Shown here piece after piece: positions 45,909-58,148 of a stretch of 64,000 nt of DNA. The position numbers and the translations under genes were made by a program. The notes under the pieces were generated by a model, which saw nothing but the letters and a program-made list of their open reading frames with translations, was not told where the DNA came from and did no database searches. Location of the stretch: NCBI GenBank assembly GCA_022457065.1, contig JAJGBQ010000005.1:2728001-2792000 (forward strand), written 5' to 3'. Each line of letters begins with the position of its first letter. Position 1 is the first letter of the stretch. This DNA is from Curvularia sp. ZM96 (Eukaryota > Ascomycota > Dothideomycetes > Pleosporales > Pleosporaceae).

Positions 45909-47069
45909 ATGCCAGACCCACGCACCTACATCGACATGGCGCTGCCGCTGGTGAAAACGCTGCCCGAGTGCGCCGATTACCACAAGACGGTGGAACCATT
46001 CCTACCGCAACTCTACAATCTGCCATACGAGGTCGCAGCGCGCATCTCAGATGTACAGGCGCTGAAGGAGCTCTATCTCACTACTAATCCTCTGATATCT
46101 TCGTTTGCCTTTGCCATCATGTTCATCTCGCCCGTTGTTCTCATCCTATCCGAGATCAATCGCAACTACTCGCAGGTCGACCGGATATGGAGTATTCTGC
46201 CTGCTTTCTACAATACGCACTATGCAGTGTGGGCGCATCTGAACGGGCTGCCGGCAACGAAGCTAGACCATGTCATGGCCGTTTCTATCATCTGGAGTGC
46301 TCGCTTGACCTACAACTACTGGCGCAAAGGCGGGTACCAGATCGGCAGTGAGGATTACAGGTGGAACATTGTAAAAGACTATATTGGAGGTCCAGCCATG
46401 TTCATCATGAATGTCACATTCATCTCCTTCGGCCAGAATGTAAGCGCATATATTCAATGCACACGTGTTCAGACATGCTGACATGGACAGTTTCTCCTGT
46501 GGACTATTACGACACCTGCGTATGTCCTGCTTCTCGCCAACCGTGTAACCGGCAACACTGTCTCTTCCTACGACACTATTTTTGGCCGAGTCATGGTTGC
46601 TCTCGTTGTCCTTGAGTGGTTCTCCGACCAGGCCCAGTGGAATTACTACAGTGCTAGAGATGAATACAGAAACACGGCCAAAGTACCGGCTGGAAAGAAG
46701 TACACGCGTGAGCAACTCGATCGTGGTTTCAACACAACCGGACTTTTTGCCTGGTCCCGCCACCCCAACTTCGCAGCCGAGCAAGCTTTCTGGGTGTGTC
46801 TGTACCAATGGTGCTGCCTGGAGACGGAGACACTAGCCAACTGGGCAGCTATCGGGGCTGTCTCATACCTGTTCTTGTTTCAGTCTAGCACGTGGCTCAC
46901 TGAGTTGTTGAGTGCGGGCAAGTACCCCGAGTACAAGGTTTACCAACAGCGGGTTGGCAAATTCCTCCCCAAATTCGGGACAAAGAGCATGGATGAGCCG
47001 CTGAATGACAAGGAGAAGCAGAAGGTCAAGGACGCTAAGGCTGGGAAGGGTGCTGTGAAGACTAAGTGA
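45909..47069 (+). CDS. DUF1295 steroid-reductase-like membrane protein
   Basis: Exon 1 is 45909-46439, the intron is 46440-46490 (GTAAGC...GGACAG) and exon 2 is 46491-47069, giving 369 residues. Several membrane segments are visible (SFAFAIMFISPVVLILSEI, FIMNVTFISFGQNFLLW, TPAYVLLLANRV, MVALVVLEWFSDQAQWNYY). The C-terminal FNTTGLFAWSRHPNFAAEQAFW and ELLSAGKYPEYKVYQQRVGK are diagnostic of the DUF1295 family, related to isoprenylcysteine methyltransferases and steroid 5-alpha reductases. Substrate unknown. The tail is lysine-rich. The start at 45909 (GACAATGCC) fits the family length. Confidence 0.85.
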
Positions 47070-47570
47070 AAATGACCTTGGTCTGCTGTTGCAAGGTTGG
47101 ACGAGAGGGGTAGGTGGGAGTGTTGGATCGGTGTAGCGCGCATGCTCTACACTGATAGTAATATATGGGCGGGAGTATCTCGGATGTAAGTGGAAGTGGA
47201 AACCGTATTGTCTATTAACGTTGTATGTTGTGGTATGGCCAATTAGCACGAAAATATATACCCAAAGGAACAGCGGTTCCGGCATCACTTTGATATTGAG
47301 AATAGAAGTACAAATTTTATACACGACATCGTTCTTTCAAACTCAGGTAAATTGCTGACAGATCTGTACTGAGTGTTGTTCCTTCTCCCCGTCCTGGGTC
47401 TTGACGATATGTTAAGAGATGCGCCATTAAATGAGCAATAAGTCGGCTGGTCGAGAACAGTAGGCTGATGCATATAACATATTGTGATTTCGCGAGCTTC
47501 ATGTACCCAGAAATAGCTGATCGAGCAACACTACTCCTACTCGTTCAGTACCTAGACACTACAAAACAAT
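47070..47570. other. Convergent spacer
   Basis: 3' flanks of the DUF1295 and PL26-like genes; AT-rich at 47150-47330. No coding signal. Confidence 0.6.
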
Positions 47571-50366
47571 CTACGTCCATCTCTTCGCCGTGCCATTCCC
47601 ACCCTCAACAGTGTTGACATCGGGGGCACCAACAAGCGCCAGATTCTCAATCCCCGCAACACCGTACAATGCCGCCGCATTCGTACTCACCCACGTCGCC
47701 TCATCAACCGGACTCAACACGTCACTGCCATTAATCCGCACCGCCTTCCACGGCGCAGTCGGCGCGAGCCCATCTTTACTTCCGTCACCCAGAAACTCCG
47801 ACCACACGCGCGGCACCAGCGTAGCATTATTCCTGTGCCGCGCAACATACGCGGTAAAACGCGAGTGGCCCTGCATTAGCGACAGACTGCCAAAGTCCTT
47901 GCCATATCGTGCTTTTTGCTCCGCCTTGCTCGCACCATAGTAGTAGCAGTAGTCGAGGAAGGCGTCGAAGAACGGTTGTGTTAGATTGCGCTGCTCGGGC
48001 CCAAAGTGCTCGATGAGCTGGTCAATTGTTTCGAGGACGCCAAAGACACCGGATAAGTGTGATACGGTGATCTCGCCAGTGTTGTTGAGATCTGTTGGCG
48101 GGGGCTTCCACTCGCCTGTCAGACTGTTGTAGAAGGCCTCACCGGTTATGAAGCCGTTTTTCAGCTTGGGATACGATGCTATAGATGCGACAAGTTTGTT
48201 ATAGGAGTCCTGCCATCGAGGTCCGCGGCGCTCCCACTCCATGAGGTAGGCTTGCGCGATACCGGCCCAGTCGGTGCCGAAATTGAGGAAGAGTGCGGTC
48301 GGGTCTGGGATGTATATGATGCTTGGGTCGCGGACTTTGCGGCGGGCGTCGACGCGGACGAAGGCTTGGTCGGCGTCGAGGACCTCGCGGACTAGGTCAC
48401 CGGTTCGCTCGTCACCACCGGAGATGTAGAAGAAGGTTTTGCGGTATACAGGCGTCGAAATGCGGGCTTGCTTCGCACTATCCGACCAGTGTTGTACTCC
48501 ATGTCTCGTACCAAGACCTGTGAAGTTGCCGATATGGTACGAATCGACGTCGCCGCCGTGCCGTGCTTGGTCGTGAGCGATACGGTATGCGTCTGCACGG
48601 CCGGTGCGGAGGAAGTAGGTCCAGAAGAAGAGGTCGGGAGAGAGCTCAGAGTTGTCCCAGGCATACCCACCTATATCGTATCGCCATTGGTGCCTGTCAT
48701 CGTCGTACGTGTGCATTATGTCTCCGTGGTCGAAGAAGCCGTACCAGCGTCTTTGCTCGATTTGGTCCTTGTAGTAGTCAATAAGGAAGTTCATGTTCTT
48801 CTCAATCGTCTGGGCTTGCGTCGATCCCACAGTGCCTGGGACGTCCCAATATGATCCAAGTGCTTTAGTATCGGCCATGTATTTAGGCTCTGGAATGAGA
48901 ACCGGTGGGTTGTTGGTGAAGTTCGTGAGCACCGAAAGTTTCTCAGCTGAAGGCGTTGTATCGAAGGCATAAATGTATAGCTCATTCGTACGCGCAATAC
49001 CATGTGGATTGTCATAACCGGATTCCCAATCCTCGTACGTGATCTCTAGAGCATCAAGCTGCTTCTTGTATGTATCTTCACCAAGTCCATCGTGGTATGG
49101 CCGGATATCCAGAGGCTCTGCTTGTGGGCTATACAACCACATGGTGATCGATCCCGTGTCCGTCGCAGCGTTCGAGATGTCTAGGCTAGTTGGATATTTT
49201 TTCCAGAAATCACGTAGGCCAATGGCAAGTCCTCCGGCTGTAGCGCCACCAAGATAGGCCAAGCCACCTGATCTTGTTCCACCTGGGATTTTCACCCAGC
49301 TCTGACCAGCTTTGGTGCGTTTCTTGAGGTTGAAGCCATCTGAAGAGAGCTGAGTTAAGCGGAAGTCACTCCAGTTGGGGATCCACTGCAAGCGTGTAGA
49401 TACCCGCTGATCCCAGGTCGAAGGATCTGGAAGAACAGTGCCGTTATATTGGGCTGATCTTATTGCTTTGCCTGGGTCACGGCGGAGACCAGTGATGCCC
49501 TTGACAGCTTCGTGCAACATACCACCGTCGACACCTGCGATACGAACATGACGATTGTAAAGTTCTTCTTTCGCGAGAGGCACATCGAACTGGATGCCGA
49601 TACCAGATATAAAGTCGCTGTACATGTTGCCATCGTAGATGATTGTGTGAATGATGCGAATCGCCTCTGAGTTGGCGTACAGGTAGAAGCGTACAGCAAA
49701 CGGGAGCCAGTCGTCATGACCGCCATCTCCATTCACAGTATGGATTCCGTTGACTGTGACCAGTGTGCGAGCAGAGTTCTCCTCGGATACGGTAACGTTG
49801 GAGATCTTGCTGGTAAAAGTATAATAGTCGATGCCAGTAGGGTTGCCGTCGTCGCTGTCATCCGGTGTACCAGTTTGTGATCGCAAGACAAGGTGGCCAT
49901 TTGTTCCAACTCTCTTGCCATTCGCTTCGATGGATGAAACAAGCACATTGCCCGATTTGGGAAATGTTGCAGTGACCTTTCCAGTATCGACTACTATCTC
50001 GCCATCAGAGTTGCTGACTTGGATCCCGCCAGCTCGCTTCGCAAGGCGTGATGAAGAGACATTGCCCTGACTTGTTGCTGTAATGGTGTACTTTTCGAGG
50101 GGAGAGTCGGTAGCTCCTAGAGCATGTCCGGTCCATTTTAGACTGCCATCAGGCCAGTAGGCAGTCACCCATGATTGGAGGCTTGCATCGCCAGTAACTG
50201 TAAACTCTGTCGTGTTGGCAGTGTGCTGTCGGCGAGGCCAAGGCACGCCGAATGTAGTACCAGCCAAGTACTTGGGTGTGCCGTCTATCCAATTAACCGT
50301 CACCGAGCTGCTTTGCGCAAATGTGTAGCTGAAAAGGCCAGCTAGGCCAACAACGGCCTTTCGCAT
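47571..50366 (-). CDS. Secreted PL26-like exo-rhamnogalacturonan lyase
   Basis: 931 residues in one exon. The first 17 residues (MRKAVVGLAGLFSYTFA) are a clear signal peptide, and there are many N-x-S/T sites, so the protein is secreted. The order of parts fits the PcRGLX/YetA architecture. There is an N-terminal beta-rich domain (VTVNWIDGTPKYLAGTTFGV, SLQSWVTAYWPDGSLKWTGH) and a middle domain. A C-terminal alpha-barrel carries RRWYGFFDHGDIMHTYDDD, IGGYAWDNSEL and HYGA-type aromatic/His clusters such as HIGNFTGLGTRHGVQHWSDS. In Penicillium the family cleaves the rhamnogalacturonan I backbone of pectin. This implies a plant-associated or saprobic life. The PL26 assignment is by pattern; catalytic residues are not assigned. 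Confidence 0.72.
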   Translation of the reverse strand: MRKAVVGLAGLFSYTFAQSSSVTVNWIDGTPKYLAGTTFGVPWPRRQHTANTTEFTVTGDASLQSWVTAYWPDGSLKWTGHALGATDSPLEKYTITATSQGNVSSSRLAKRAGGIQVSNSDGEIVVDTGKVTATFPKSGNVLVSSIEANGKRVGTNGHLVLRSQTGTPDDSDDGNPTGIDYYTFTSKISNVTVSEENSARTLVTVNGIHTVNGDGGHDDWLPFAVRFYLYANSEAIRIIHTIIYDGNMYSDFISGIGIQFDVPLAKEELYNRHVRIAGVDGGMLHEAVKGITGLRRDPGKAIRSAQYNGTVLPDPSTWDQRVSTRLQWIPNWSDFRLTQLSSDGFNLKKRTKAGQSWVKIPGGTRSGGLAYLGGATAGGLAIGLRDFWKKYPTSLDISNAATDTGSITMWLYSPQAEPLDIRPYHDGLGEDTYKKQLDALEITYEDWESGYDNPHGIARTNELYIYAFDTTPSAEKLSVLTNFTNNPPVLIPEPKYMADTKALGSYWDVPGTVGSTQAQTIEKNMNFLIDYYKDQIEQRRWYGFFDHGDIMHTYDDDRHQWRYDIGGYAWDNSELSPDLFFWTYFLRTGRADAYRIAHDQARHGGDVDSYHIGNFTGLGTRHGVQHWSDSAKQARISTPVYRKTFFYISGGDERTGDLVREVLDADQAFVRVDARRKVRDPSIIYIPDPTALFLNFGTDWAGIAQAYLMEWERRGPRWQDSYNKLVASIASYPKLKNGFITGEAFYNSLTGEWKPPPTDLNNTGEITVSHLSGVFGVLETIDQLIEHFGPEQRNLTQPFFDAFLDYCYYYGASKAEQKARYGKDFGSLSLMQGHSRFTAYVARHRNNATLVPRVWSEFLGDGSKDGLAPTAPWKAVRINGSDVLSPVDEATWVSTNAAALYGVAGIENLALVGAPDVNTVEGGNGTAKRWT

Positions 50367-51656
50367 TGTATGACGAGGGAAAAAGTAGGGAGCGTCGCAA
50401 TCGACTGAGAACCCTGACCTTCTTCATTTCATCGTGGAATACGAGCAATTTGTACCTGCATCTGTGCACCGTTTACCCGGCTTTACTCTCCAACCCTAGC
50501 ATAAACAAGAGAACATCCGGTGGACCATCTCATTTACGGTAGCGTACCCGTTTATCGACGCACACGCAAGACCCTATACAGGTGGTGTGCTCCAAACTAG
50601 TTTCTCCCGTAATAACATGGCGTCAACTTGGCAAGCCTAACTTGCGAGCGTTTGCGGGGATGAGAAAAGAGATCAGCATGTTGTACGTGAAAGCGGGGTT
50701 CTTCCTCCTTTACCCTCGGGTTATACAACACCGAGATGGCGTTGTTCGGAACAATACACTCGAGAACAAAAGCGATGGCAACATTTTGTCCGGGATGATG
50801 CTTTCGAAAAAGTGTTTGTTTGATATCGTGATGTATTGGTGTGCTAATTTGGTCAGCTTGGATGACACAAGCCGGGATCCTGAGATCTCATGTGACCGCC
50901 GACATGGCTTCTCCATTGACCAATGCGCTGTGATTACTCCCGCTCTTATCATAGTCACCCTAAACATGGTGAGCCCGTAGCTGGCCCCCATCTGCGCGAA
51001 TTGATGGAAACCAAAATTACACAGCAACGCTTGTACCTTGATGATACTTTGGTTTCGTGACTACTGCTCAGAAAAAGACTAAGACATTTCAGAGTGCATA
51101 TCTGCACAGAGCAAATCCACTACTATATGAGGTTCTGCTGGTCGTTTCAATCTAGCACGACAAGCGTTATTTAGTTCTCGAACACAAGAGAAATATGCGT
51201 CCTCTTACTAAAATGACTCGCGCTTGAACTTTATCTGTAACACAAGGTTCATGTTAAAATCATAAATAGGAACAAATTCTTTTGAGAAAGGGAACGATTG
51301 ATAAGATTTTATTACAGTGGCAGATAGATTTGGTAGATCTCACGCAGCTCAGCCATAGTATTTGTCCAGCCAGCTACGCGGTTTTCCTCGGCGGTCTGGT
51401 TGAGTATATGGTGCGTCGAATGAACAGCATGCCTGCTCATGCTATATCCCACTTTGTACTGCTATTTCTTAGAAGAGCGGTTAAAAGCATTTTGCAGCGG
51501 GGGTATTTTCGCAAGCCTATACAGCAACATTTGATACGAGATTAAATGATGTGCTAGTAGTACAATGAGTACGACTTTGGAAACTCAGGGGACTGGAAGT
51601 ACGTTCTCGACCTGCCATACATAATTCGTCCTTCCAGGGTGGCGTTATTGGTCATA
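50367..51656. other. 1.3 kb AT-rich spacer
   Basis: Lies between the PL26-like start and the Zn2Cys6 gene stop. Short open frames only, with no family resemblance. Contains the promoter of the lyase gene. Confidence 0.5.
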
Positions 51657-53958
51657 CTATAGTTTCCGTTGGTCGCTTCGAACCGCACCAACGTCATTGA
51701 CTGTTGTACTGTCCATGTCCCAATTGATACCGGACCAGTCCACGCAATCCATTTGAATATCTTGTAGAGATAAACCATCCAATCTTGCAGATGGGTTCTC
51801 GTCTTGTGCACCCAAATAATGAGTGGCAGCGTAAACGTCGCGGTCAGAAGTTGAAGGTAAGAATAGGTCCATCGATGATGCATCTCTAATGTGATGTAAT
51901 TGCCGAGAATCATCTCCAGGTACGACCATATTTGCTAAGCGCTGTTTTATCGATGCTACAATTTTTGGTATCTCGAATGGTAATCCAGACTCGTTCTGTG
52001 CCGCCTCACGGGCCTGCCATGCTTGAAGAACAAAGTTTGCCAATATGCCAAAGAAACTAGAGTTTTCAGACAGTAAGCTCTCATTTGCATCATAATTATC
52101 ACTCATAATCTGCCAGGCGGTCACAGCTCCATCGCTGATCGGTCGCCATTTCAGATACTGTACAGTCTGAATGTAGCCAATGAAGGGAAAGTTGAACTGG
52201 TACATCCAGTTGAAACTTTGGGTGAGTGGAGACTTTACGATCTTGGTATTACAATCAAGCATGCTTAGAGCGTAGGAGAGCGCAGCTTCCCGCTGAGCAT
52301 CAGCTTGATGTAAGGACGAGCCAGCGTATCGGGAATGATGCTCCATGAGATGAAATTTTGCGATGTCGCCGCGAGTAGTCCAGATAGTCATAAAATGAAG
52401 AGGATTGTCGGGATCACACAATTTGAGATACTTGGCTTCGATCATTCGCTCCAATTGGTCAGTCTCCCCGTTTTCTGCATTAATGTGACGTGACACATCT
52501 CCAGTAGTGGACTTGAGAGAGGGATCGTAATAGCCTAGATGGAACGTGGTGTGTCGAACAAAGTCGCCAAGCTCACTACGCACGACAGCAAAAAGTGCAT
52601 CTGTCGACGTCCCTTGCACTCGTGGTGGCTCCTTCATGTCGTGTCTGAGATCCGAGTCATTGACATTTATAGGGGGTCTGCAATTCCACATAGGCAGTAA
52701 AGACGTAGCTTGAAAATCAGCCATTTCTCCAATGCGGGTATCGAAAAGGATGAGTGACCACCAAAGCCTTCGGCTCATTTCTGCTTCAAGAGGATCGAGA
52801 TTTGCCAGGCTCGCTTCATTGTGTATGCCTAGACGTTGAGCGATACGAACGGCGACACCAATCATCAAGGACAAGGACTCAGGAGTTGTGCTGGGCCTAA
52901 TAGAGATCTGTTGTCGTCAGCTAGCGAAAGCCCATCCGGTCAAGGAGCATACCAGGTAGAGATAGAATGCGGCCAAGCAGTCGTGACTCGCGTATCGGAG
53001 AAATCGACTCTGCAACAGAGCTTGTTGACAGCCCAGGTGGAACTGTGCTAAGAAATGTGACTTGGAAGACCCAAACATGCTATGGCAGGTTTCCTCACTC
53101 AAACTTGAGATAGCTGTGCTGTATATTCCAAACATGAGGGCTTCCAATTCAGGTTTGATGTTTAAGACGTTTCCTGTGGCTTCTACAATTTTTCCTTGCA
53201 GCGTTGGGGTATGTGTGACCTTCAATAGCGGGTTTATATTTTCAAGGTAGAGCTGCCAAAGTTGAAACACTTGAACCGGTTGGGGGTGCAGAGTGTACAT
53301 GGCGACACCGGTTTGGGGCCAGCCAAATAGTAGATAATCGCTGTTCCCAATCTCTTCATCCCAAGCTTTTTTGAAGATAGTTGGTTGTACTTCATCATCC
53401 GAAGAGCCGTCTTGATTTACCTCTTGCCGCATGGAATGAAACATCGGCCTGCACCGCATCAATTAGTGGGTGTGGGAAACATGAAAGTACAGTTCAGAAA
53501 ACGGGCAATAACTACTTGGCCTCAATTTTACTCTTCTCATGCCTGGACCTGATTGTACCACTGGCGACCGCAGGCCTTGTTTCCAGCTCTTCCTCATCCA
53601 AATCGTAGGGGCCCTTGTTGGTAGATACGGGTGAGTTCTTGTCTCCCGTGGACTGTGGGGTGGGGTGCAGCGCTTCGAAAGAGATGTTGTGTTGGGTCAG
53701 GAGCTGCTCATACTTGCGCACGCGTATCAATAATTCCTTTTCAGGAAGTTGTCTTCGGCGGCGAGTAGCCTGAATTGATGGTACGCATTGCACACGGGCC
53801 TTGACGCAGGTTGCGCATGGAAAGTTGTGGTCACACTTGACTTTCCGCTGCTGGCACAAGATACAGGCCAGCAAGCGCTTAGACTTGGATCGCGCAGGGT
53901 GGGGTGACTCGGAGGTGGAGGCTGGAGTCTCTAGTATTGCTGGTGGCAGCGTTGACAT
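51657..53958 (-). CDS. Zn2Cys6 fungal transcription factor
   Basis: Three exons: 53516-53958, 52953-53448 and 51657-52907. The introns are 53449-53515 (67 bases) and 52908-52952 (45 bases). The joins keep frame, giving 729 residues. The binuclear zinc cluster is at 32-58 (Cys32, 35, 42, 48, 51, 58; C-x2-C-x6-C-x5-C-x2-C-x6-C), followed by a short leucine-containing coiled linker (KELLIRVRKYEQLL). The middle-homology (Fungal_trans) domain covers about 190-480 (FQLWQLYLENINPLLKVTHT, then AVRIAQRLGIHNEA and EMSRRLWWSLILFDTRIGE). Intron 2 uses the acceptor CAACAG at 52908-52910; the nearby TATTAG would break the frame. The gene sits between the secreted lyase and the MFS gene, either of which could be its target. 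Confidence 0.87.
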
Positions 53959-54586
53959 GTTTAACACGGTCGATACTATGGTGCTCGACTGGATCGTAGG
54001 GGTTGCCACAACTTAGGTCGCGCTAGGCCACCATAACCGTAGGTAGTATGTTGATTACTAAATGCATGATTTCATGATACGCCCCAAAGTTGTCACCTGT
54101 ATTTGATTGGCTACAGAATCCTTTGCTTCAGTTCCCTGGTGTTAGCGCCATCTCTTACATTTGTATACCACGCACATTCACATACGTATAATAGCCTCTA
54201 CGTAGCTCTGAGAACTATCACTTGTTCTTGCTCTTTCATCAATGTATCGCAGATTAGTCGTCCTGTGTCTTGACTTGTAAAGTCATCGTTGCGCTCTGGC
54301 GCGACCAGACTTCGCCTCAGGATGAACAATCGAAGCGTAAATATATCATGAGCACATACAGCAGGGAGTGGTGACTTGTGTTTCTTCATCGGCCAATATC
54401 TATTTCTAAAGTTTCCTCTTGCACACATACAATTACTTTAAACCCAGGAAAACACTAATACAGTGAGATGTCGAATGGCAGAAGTTGCTTGACATGCAGT
54501 ACAGCTCTTTTTGCTGGTGCTGTCGGGCTTCTTCTCTCACGTTCGGTATAGCTTAGTGTGCCGCCTACCAGAAGAACAAGTTCGTC
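53959..54586. other. Promoter of the Zn2Cys6 gene and 3' flank of the MFS gene
   Basis: 628 bases without recognisable coding content. Confidence 0.55.
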
Positions 54587-56465
54587 TTAGAATGTTGTCA
54601 GACTAGTTTCAACAACACTACGGTCCTTCTCGTCTTCAACTGGAGGAAGATTTTTCTCAGCAGATCCTTCTTTGGTACTCCTCCACTCCAATGAAGCAAC
54701 ACCAAGGAAGGACAATGCTGTAAGTATGGTACCAACTTTGAAAACATCTTGCAGTGCCGAGTTGTATGCCTCGCGAACCACCGGCTTGAACTCTGAGGGC
54801 AATGAGTTGATGATCGCGGTAGCACCGCCAAATGTAACAAGAGAAGGCTCGAAACCTGGGACTCCCGCAAGCCTCTTCAATAGTTGATTGTTCAGCACGT
54901 TCGTTCCGATTGGAACACCGATCGCTCCGCCAACGAGTTGGCCAAAGAACAATAATCCCATGCCAATCGGAACATCCCGCTGGGGCATAACAGTCTGGAC
55001 TGCAATGGTAGGCGTCTGCATAGACAGGCCCATGCCAAATCCAAAGACGAACTGGTATCCGATCCACTTCTCATGGCCAGAGTCGACTTCCAATAAGATC
55101 AAAAGGCCAGCTCCAATAGCCATGATAGCGGTCCCGATCATCCCGACTGGTGTGTAGTAGCCCAGCTTCTGAGTGACACCTCCAAAGAGAATGGATGCCA
55201 CAAGCATGGATAACATCAAGGGAAAGAGCTTAATACCAGCCTTTACCGGGGAATCGCCCTTGATAGATTGGAACCATACTGGAAGGTAGTAGACTAAATG
55301 AACCAAGATCAGTTTTGCAATCGCAAAATCCGGGAGTAGAACGTGTACTTACTGACAACGTACATGCCAGCCCCGACGAAGGACATTTGCCAGAAACCCG
55401 CGACAACACTTCGTTGTTTAAATAGCCGAGAAGGGAGCATTGCTGTCTTAGGCATGAGAACTTGAACAACAACGAAGACAAGGAGAAGGACTGCCATGAC
55501 CACCAATAAACCGATGACACGCCCGCTATTCCACTATGCACGATCAGTTTCGTCGAGGTTTGGCGAAATTACGAAAAACCTACTGTATACTGCTGGCCTC
55601 CCCATTGAAGTGCTAGTACTAAGCAAATCACTCCAGGCACAAGGCACAAAATGCCAACGGGGTCCAACTGCAACAACTTCTCTTTCACTGAGAGTGTGAC
55701 AGTCGTCGAGTTGGGCACCTTGATAGTAAATGCTCGAACTATCATAACAAATCCGCCGATCGGCAAATTGATGTAGAAACACCATCGCCACGTGGTATTG
55801 GAGGTAAGTGCGCCACCAATCTAGGGTCCCATGATGATAGCAATCCCAAAGACAGCTCCCAAGAGGCCGCTCATGGCTGGTTGCTGCTTGAGTGGAACAA
55901 TGCGAGTGATTGTAACAACCTTTGAAATAAGTCATAACATACTCTAAAGCAGGGTCAACAACAAACTCACCGAGCCACCAAGAATACCAGCAGCACCGAT
56001 TCCCGCTACGGCGCGCCCGCAGATGAAAGCTACCGAGTTGGGAGCAGCGCCGCAGATAGCAGATCCAACCTCGAATAGAAAGATGCTGATGAGCAGCACA
56101 AGCTTGACACTGTACATTGAGTAGATTTTTCCGAACATAAGTTGGAAAGCGCCGCACGTCATGAGGTATGCGCTCGCGTACCAACCAATGTCGGGAAGGG
56201 ACTTGAATTCGTCGGTGATTATGGGGAATGCCTGGATAGTTTAGTTCAGCCAGATCGATTAAAATGGGTGTATTTCTTGTACCGTTGTGATGATGGTTCG
56301 GTCTAAAGCAATCAAGAACATGGCCATCAAGGACGTAGTCGTCAAAAGCACGATGGTTGTAAGTGTCTGCTTCTCAAACACTTTCTCGCTGTTCTTGTTT
56401 GCCCCAGAATTACTGGTTCCATTCTCGAGGTCTCGAGATCGGTTATCAGTCATTTTGTTTGACAT
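54587..56465 (-). pseudogene. DHA-type MFS drug transporter interrupted by one TAG
   Basis: Five exons: 56283-56465, 55971-56231, 55584-55919, 55353-55533 and 54587-55293. The introns are 50-59 bases with consensus ends. Joined, they would encode 555 residues of a 14-span proton-antiport efflux pump: LIALDRTIITT, the loop [48 protein letters not shown], and DVPIGMGLLFFGQLVGGAIG. In exon 3 codon 181 (55821-55823) is TAG within GP-stop-IGGAL, a conserved MFS motif where a sense residue is expected. No intron can remove it, and every other exon, splice site and the terminal stop is intact. This suggests a recent nonsense allele. It is downstream of its own regulator-like neighbour and 1.2 kb from RIP-damaged repeats. 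Confidence 0.85.
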
Positions 56466-57034
56466 CTTGTATTCAGCGATTAGTCAAGCTTCGCGAATTC
56501 TGAGGCTTGTAGGTAGAAGGTGAAAACAGTTGCGTTGTTTAATATTTTAACGAATTGTGCTGCAGTACTCAAGTTCGAATTTGATTTCTTGTTGCAATTT
56601 CAAACGGATCGGGGGCTATATAAAAACCCTAGGCAAATGGACCACTGGTCAGTCGGGGTCGATGAAAGCCCGTTGCACGTGACTTGACGGACTTTGCGAA
56701 AGACCGTGTGCACGAGCCTCATGTCTGCGAAGTTGAGCTGCACACAAAGTTACTGCAACAGATCCCCTGAATGATTCGAATATATTTTCGCACGACAATC
56801 GAAAAATGTTACGTCCAATTTTCAAACAATAAATGCAGGTGTGAAGGGCACTTCCTAAAATGTGTATATATGCTATAAGCAAGACCGAATCTAAGCACCA
56901 CTGTACCTGCTCGAGATAGGACTGTATATCGCAACAAAAAGTGACTGTATAGTAAAGGATCGCAAGACGACTGTTTGGATTCGAAATATTGCGCCGTTGT
57001 GTGGATGAGTTTGCGATCTGGACGCGTGAGAGAG
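56466..57034. other. MFS promoter and left flank of the repeat region
   Basis: AT-rich around 56530-56620 and 56810-56980. It contains the MFS upstream region, and the left boundary of the LINE relic lies somewhere near 57000. No gene seen. Confidence 0.5.
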
Positions 57035-58148
57035 ATGGCCATCTCGACCCCTGAACGCGACCGCGACCGCGAAGCGACATCCCTGCCAACCGAGCTACCA
57101 GCACCACTGAAGAGGCGCGCAAGAAACACTATCGAGCAAAACGAACACTACCGCAGGCGACTATTATAGCTAGACCTATTAGCCGATAACTCTAACACTA
57201 TCTAGATCAAAAGTAGCTAACCTATCCGTCAAGCTAGGAAGAGCACCGCCACTAATAAAGATCTACTTACCGCGTTAACTAAGATTATCTAGTAGCAGAG
57301 TGAAACGATCTAGAACCTTGAACGCGAAATAAGAGAGATTAGAAAGAATTAGCAAGCTATTATCGACTATAATATGAAACTTATTAACGAGATTGCTGAG
57401 TTAAAGACACGCGTCGATAACCTCGTAGCAATAATCTCTAGTACGCGTACCTAGGCCAAGGTAGCGTCTATAGGCGCACCCGCAGGACTAAACGCTATAG
57501 CCGCGCCGCTAGTAAGCTAGTAGCATACTAACAGAACTAACCTCGCTTCTATTAACGTGCCTAGCGTCACCGTAGACATCTCTAGGGTAGATAGTGAAAA
57601 TGGCAGATTATTAGCAGGAACAGTTAGAGAAGCTATTAAAAAAGAGATGCGCACAATAGAGAACCGAGAAAACTGGCGATGCTAGGCGGTCACCGTCGAC
57701 CATGCGATCTAGAGCCGGATCAGGATCGCGTGTAGAGACGAAGACGAGTACTAGCTAGTTAAGAGAGTAGTAGAGAAGATTAGCGCAGGCTCGCGCGTGC
57801 TGCGCGATAAACTCTATCTAGTCAAGATTAACAATATTAAGGGAATAGCAGTATTAGACGAGAAAAATAAGATTAGAGCGGGAGTAGTAGAAGCTTTTGG
57901 CGAGGAGAATAGAACAATAGTCGCTAAGATTGTCTAGCTTAGTAAGAGAGACATCCTAAAGGCGTACGGATCTATGGTAGTGTACGTGACTAAGAAAAGT
58001 GACGCAAGGAGGCTTATTATAGAAGGCTTCTTCCACGCGGGCGGAGAGTCTAGTATAATAAGTGTATTTAAGCAGCGACTACGGCTAGGGTAGTGCTATA
58101 ACTACTAGGAGCTTAGCTATAAAGCGTATTAGTGTTAAAAGGTGTAGA
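57035..58148 (+). mobile_element. RIP-damaged Tad-type LINE ORF1 relic
   Basis: From the ATG at 57035 (MAISTPERDRDREATSL) the plus strand reads as a gag-like ORF1 of fungal non-LTR retrotransposons, but with about 20 in-frame TAG codons where glutamine is expected. Recognisable parts are TPERDRDRE near the start, a coiled-coil region (NLEREIREIRKN, then LINEIAELKTRVDNL), the charged LVKRVVEKISAGSRVLRDKL block, and a C-terminal zinc knuckle at about 58096-58140 whose spacing is kept although some Cys positions now read Tyr or Ser. The relic stops exactly where the LTR begins at 58149, so the downstream endonuclease/RT ORF, if present, lies beyond the right end of the inserted element. Confidence 0.75.

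Noticed and set aside
52861..52907. Acceptor TATTAG at about 52898 for intron 2 of the Zn2Cys6 gene
   Set aside because: It would shift frame to an early stop; the upstream CAACAG acceptor keeps the conserved SIRPSTTPESLSL reading.
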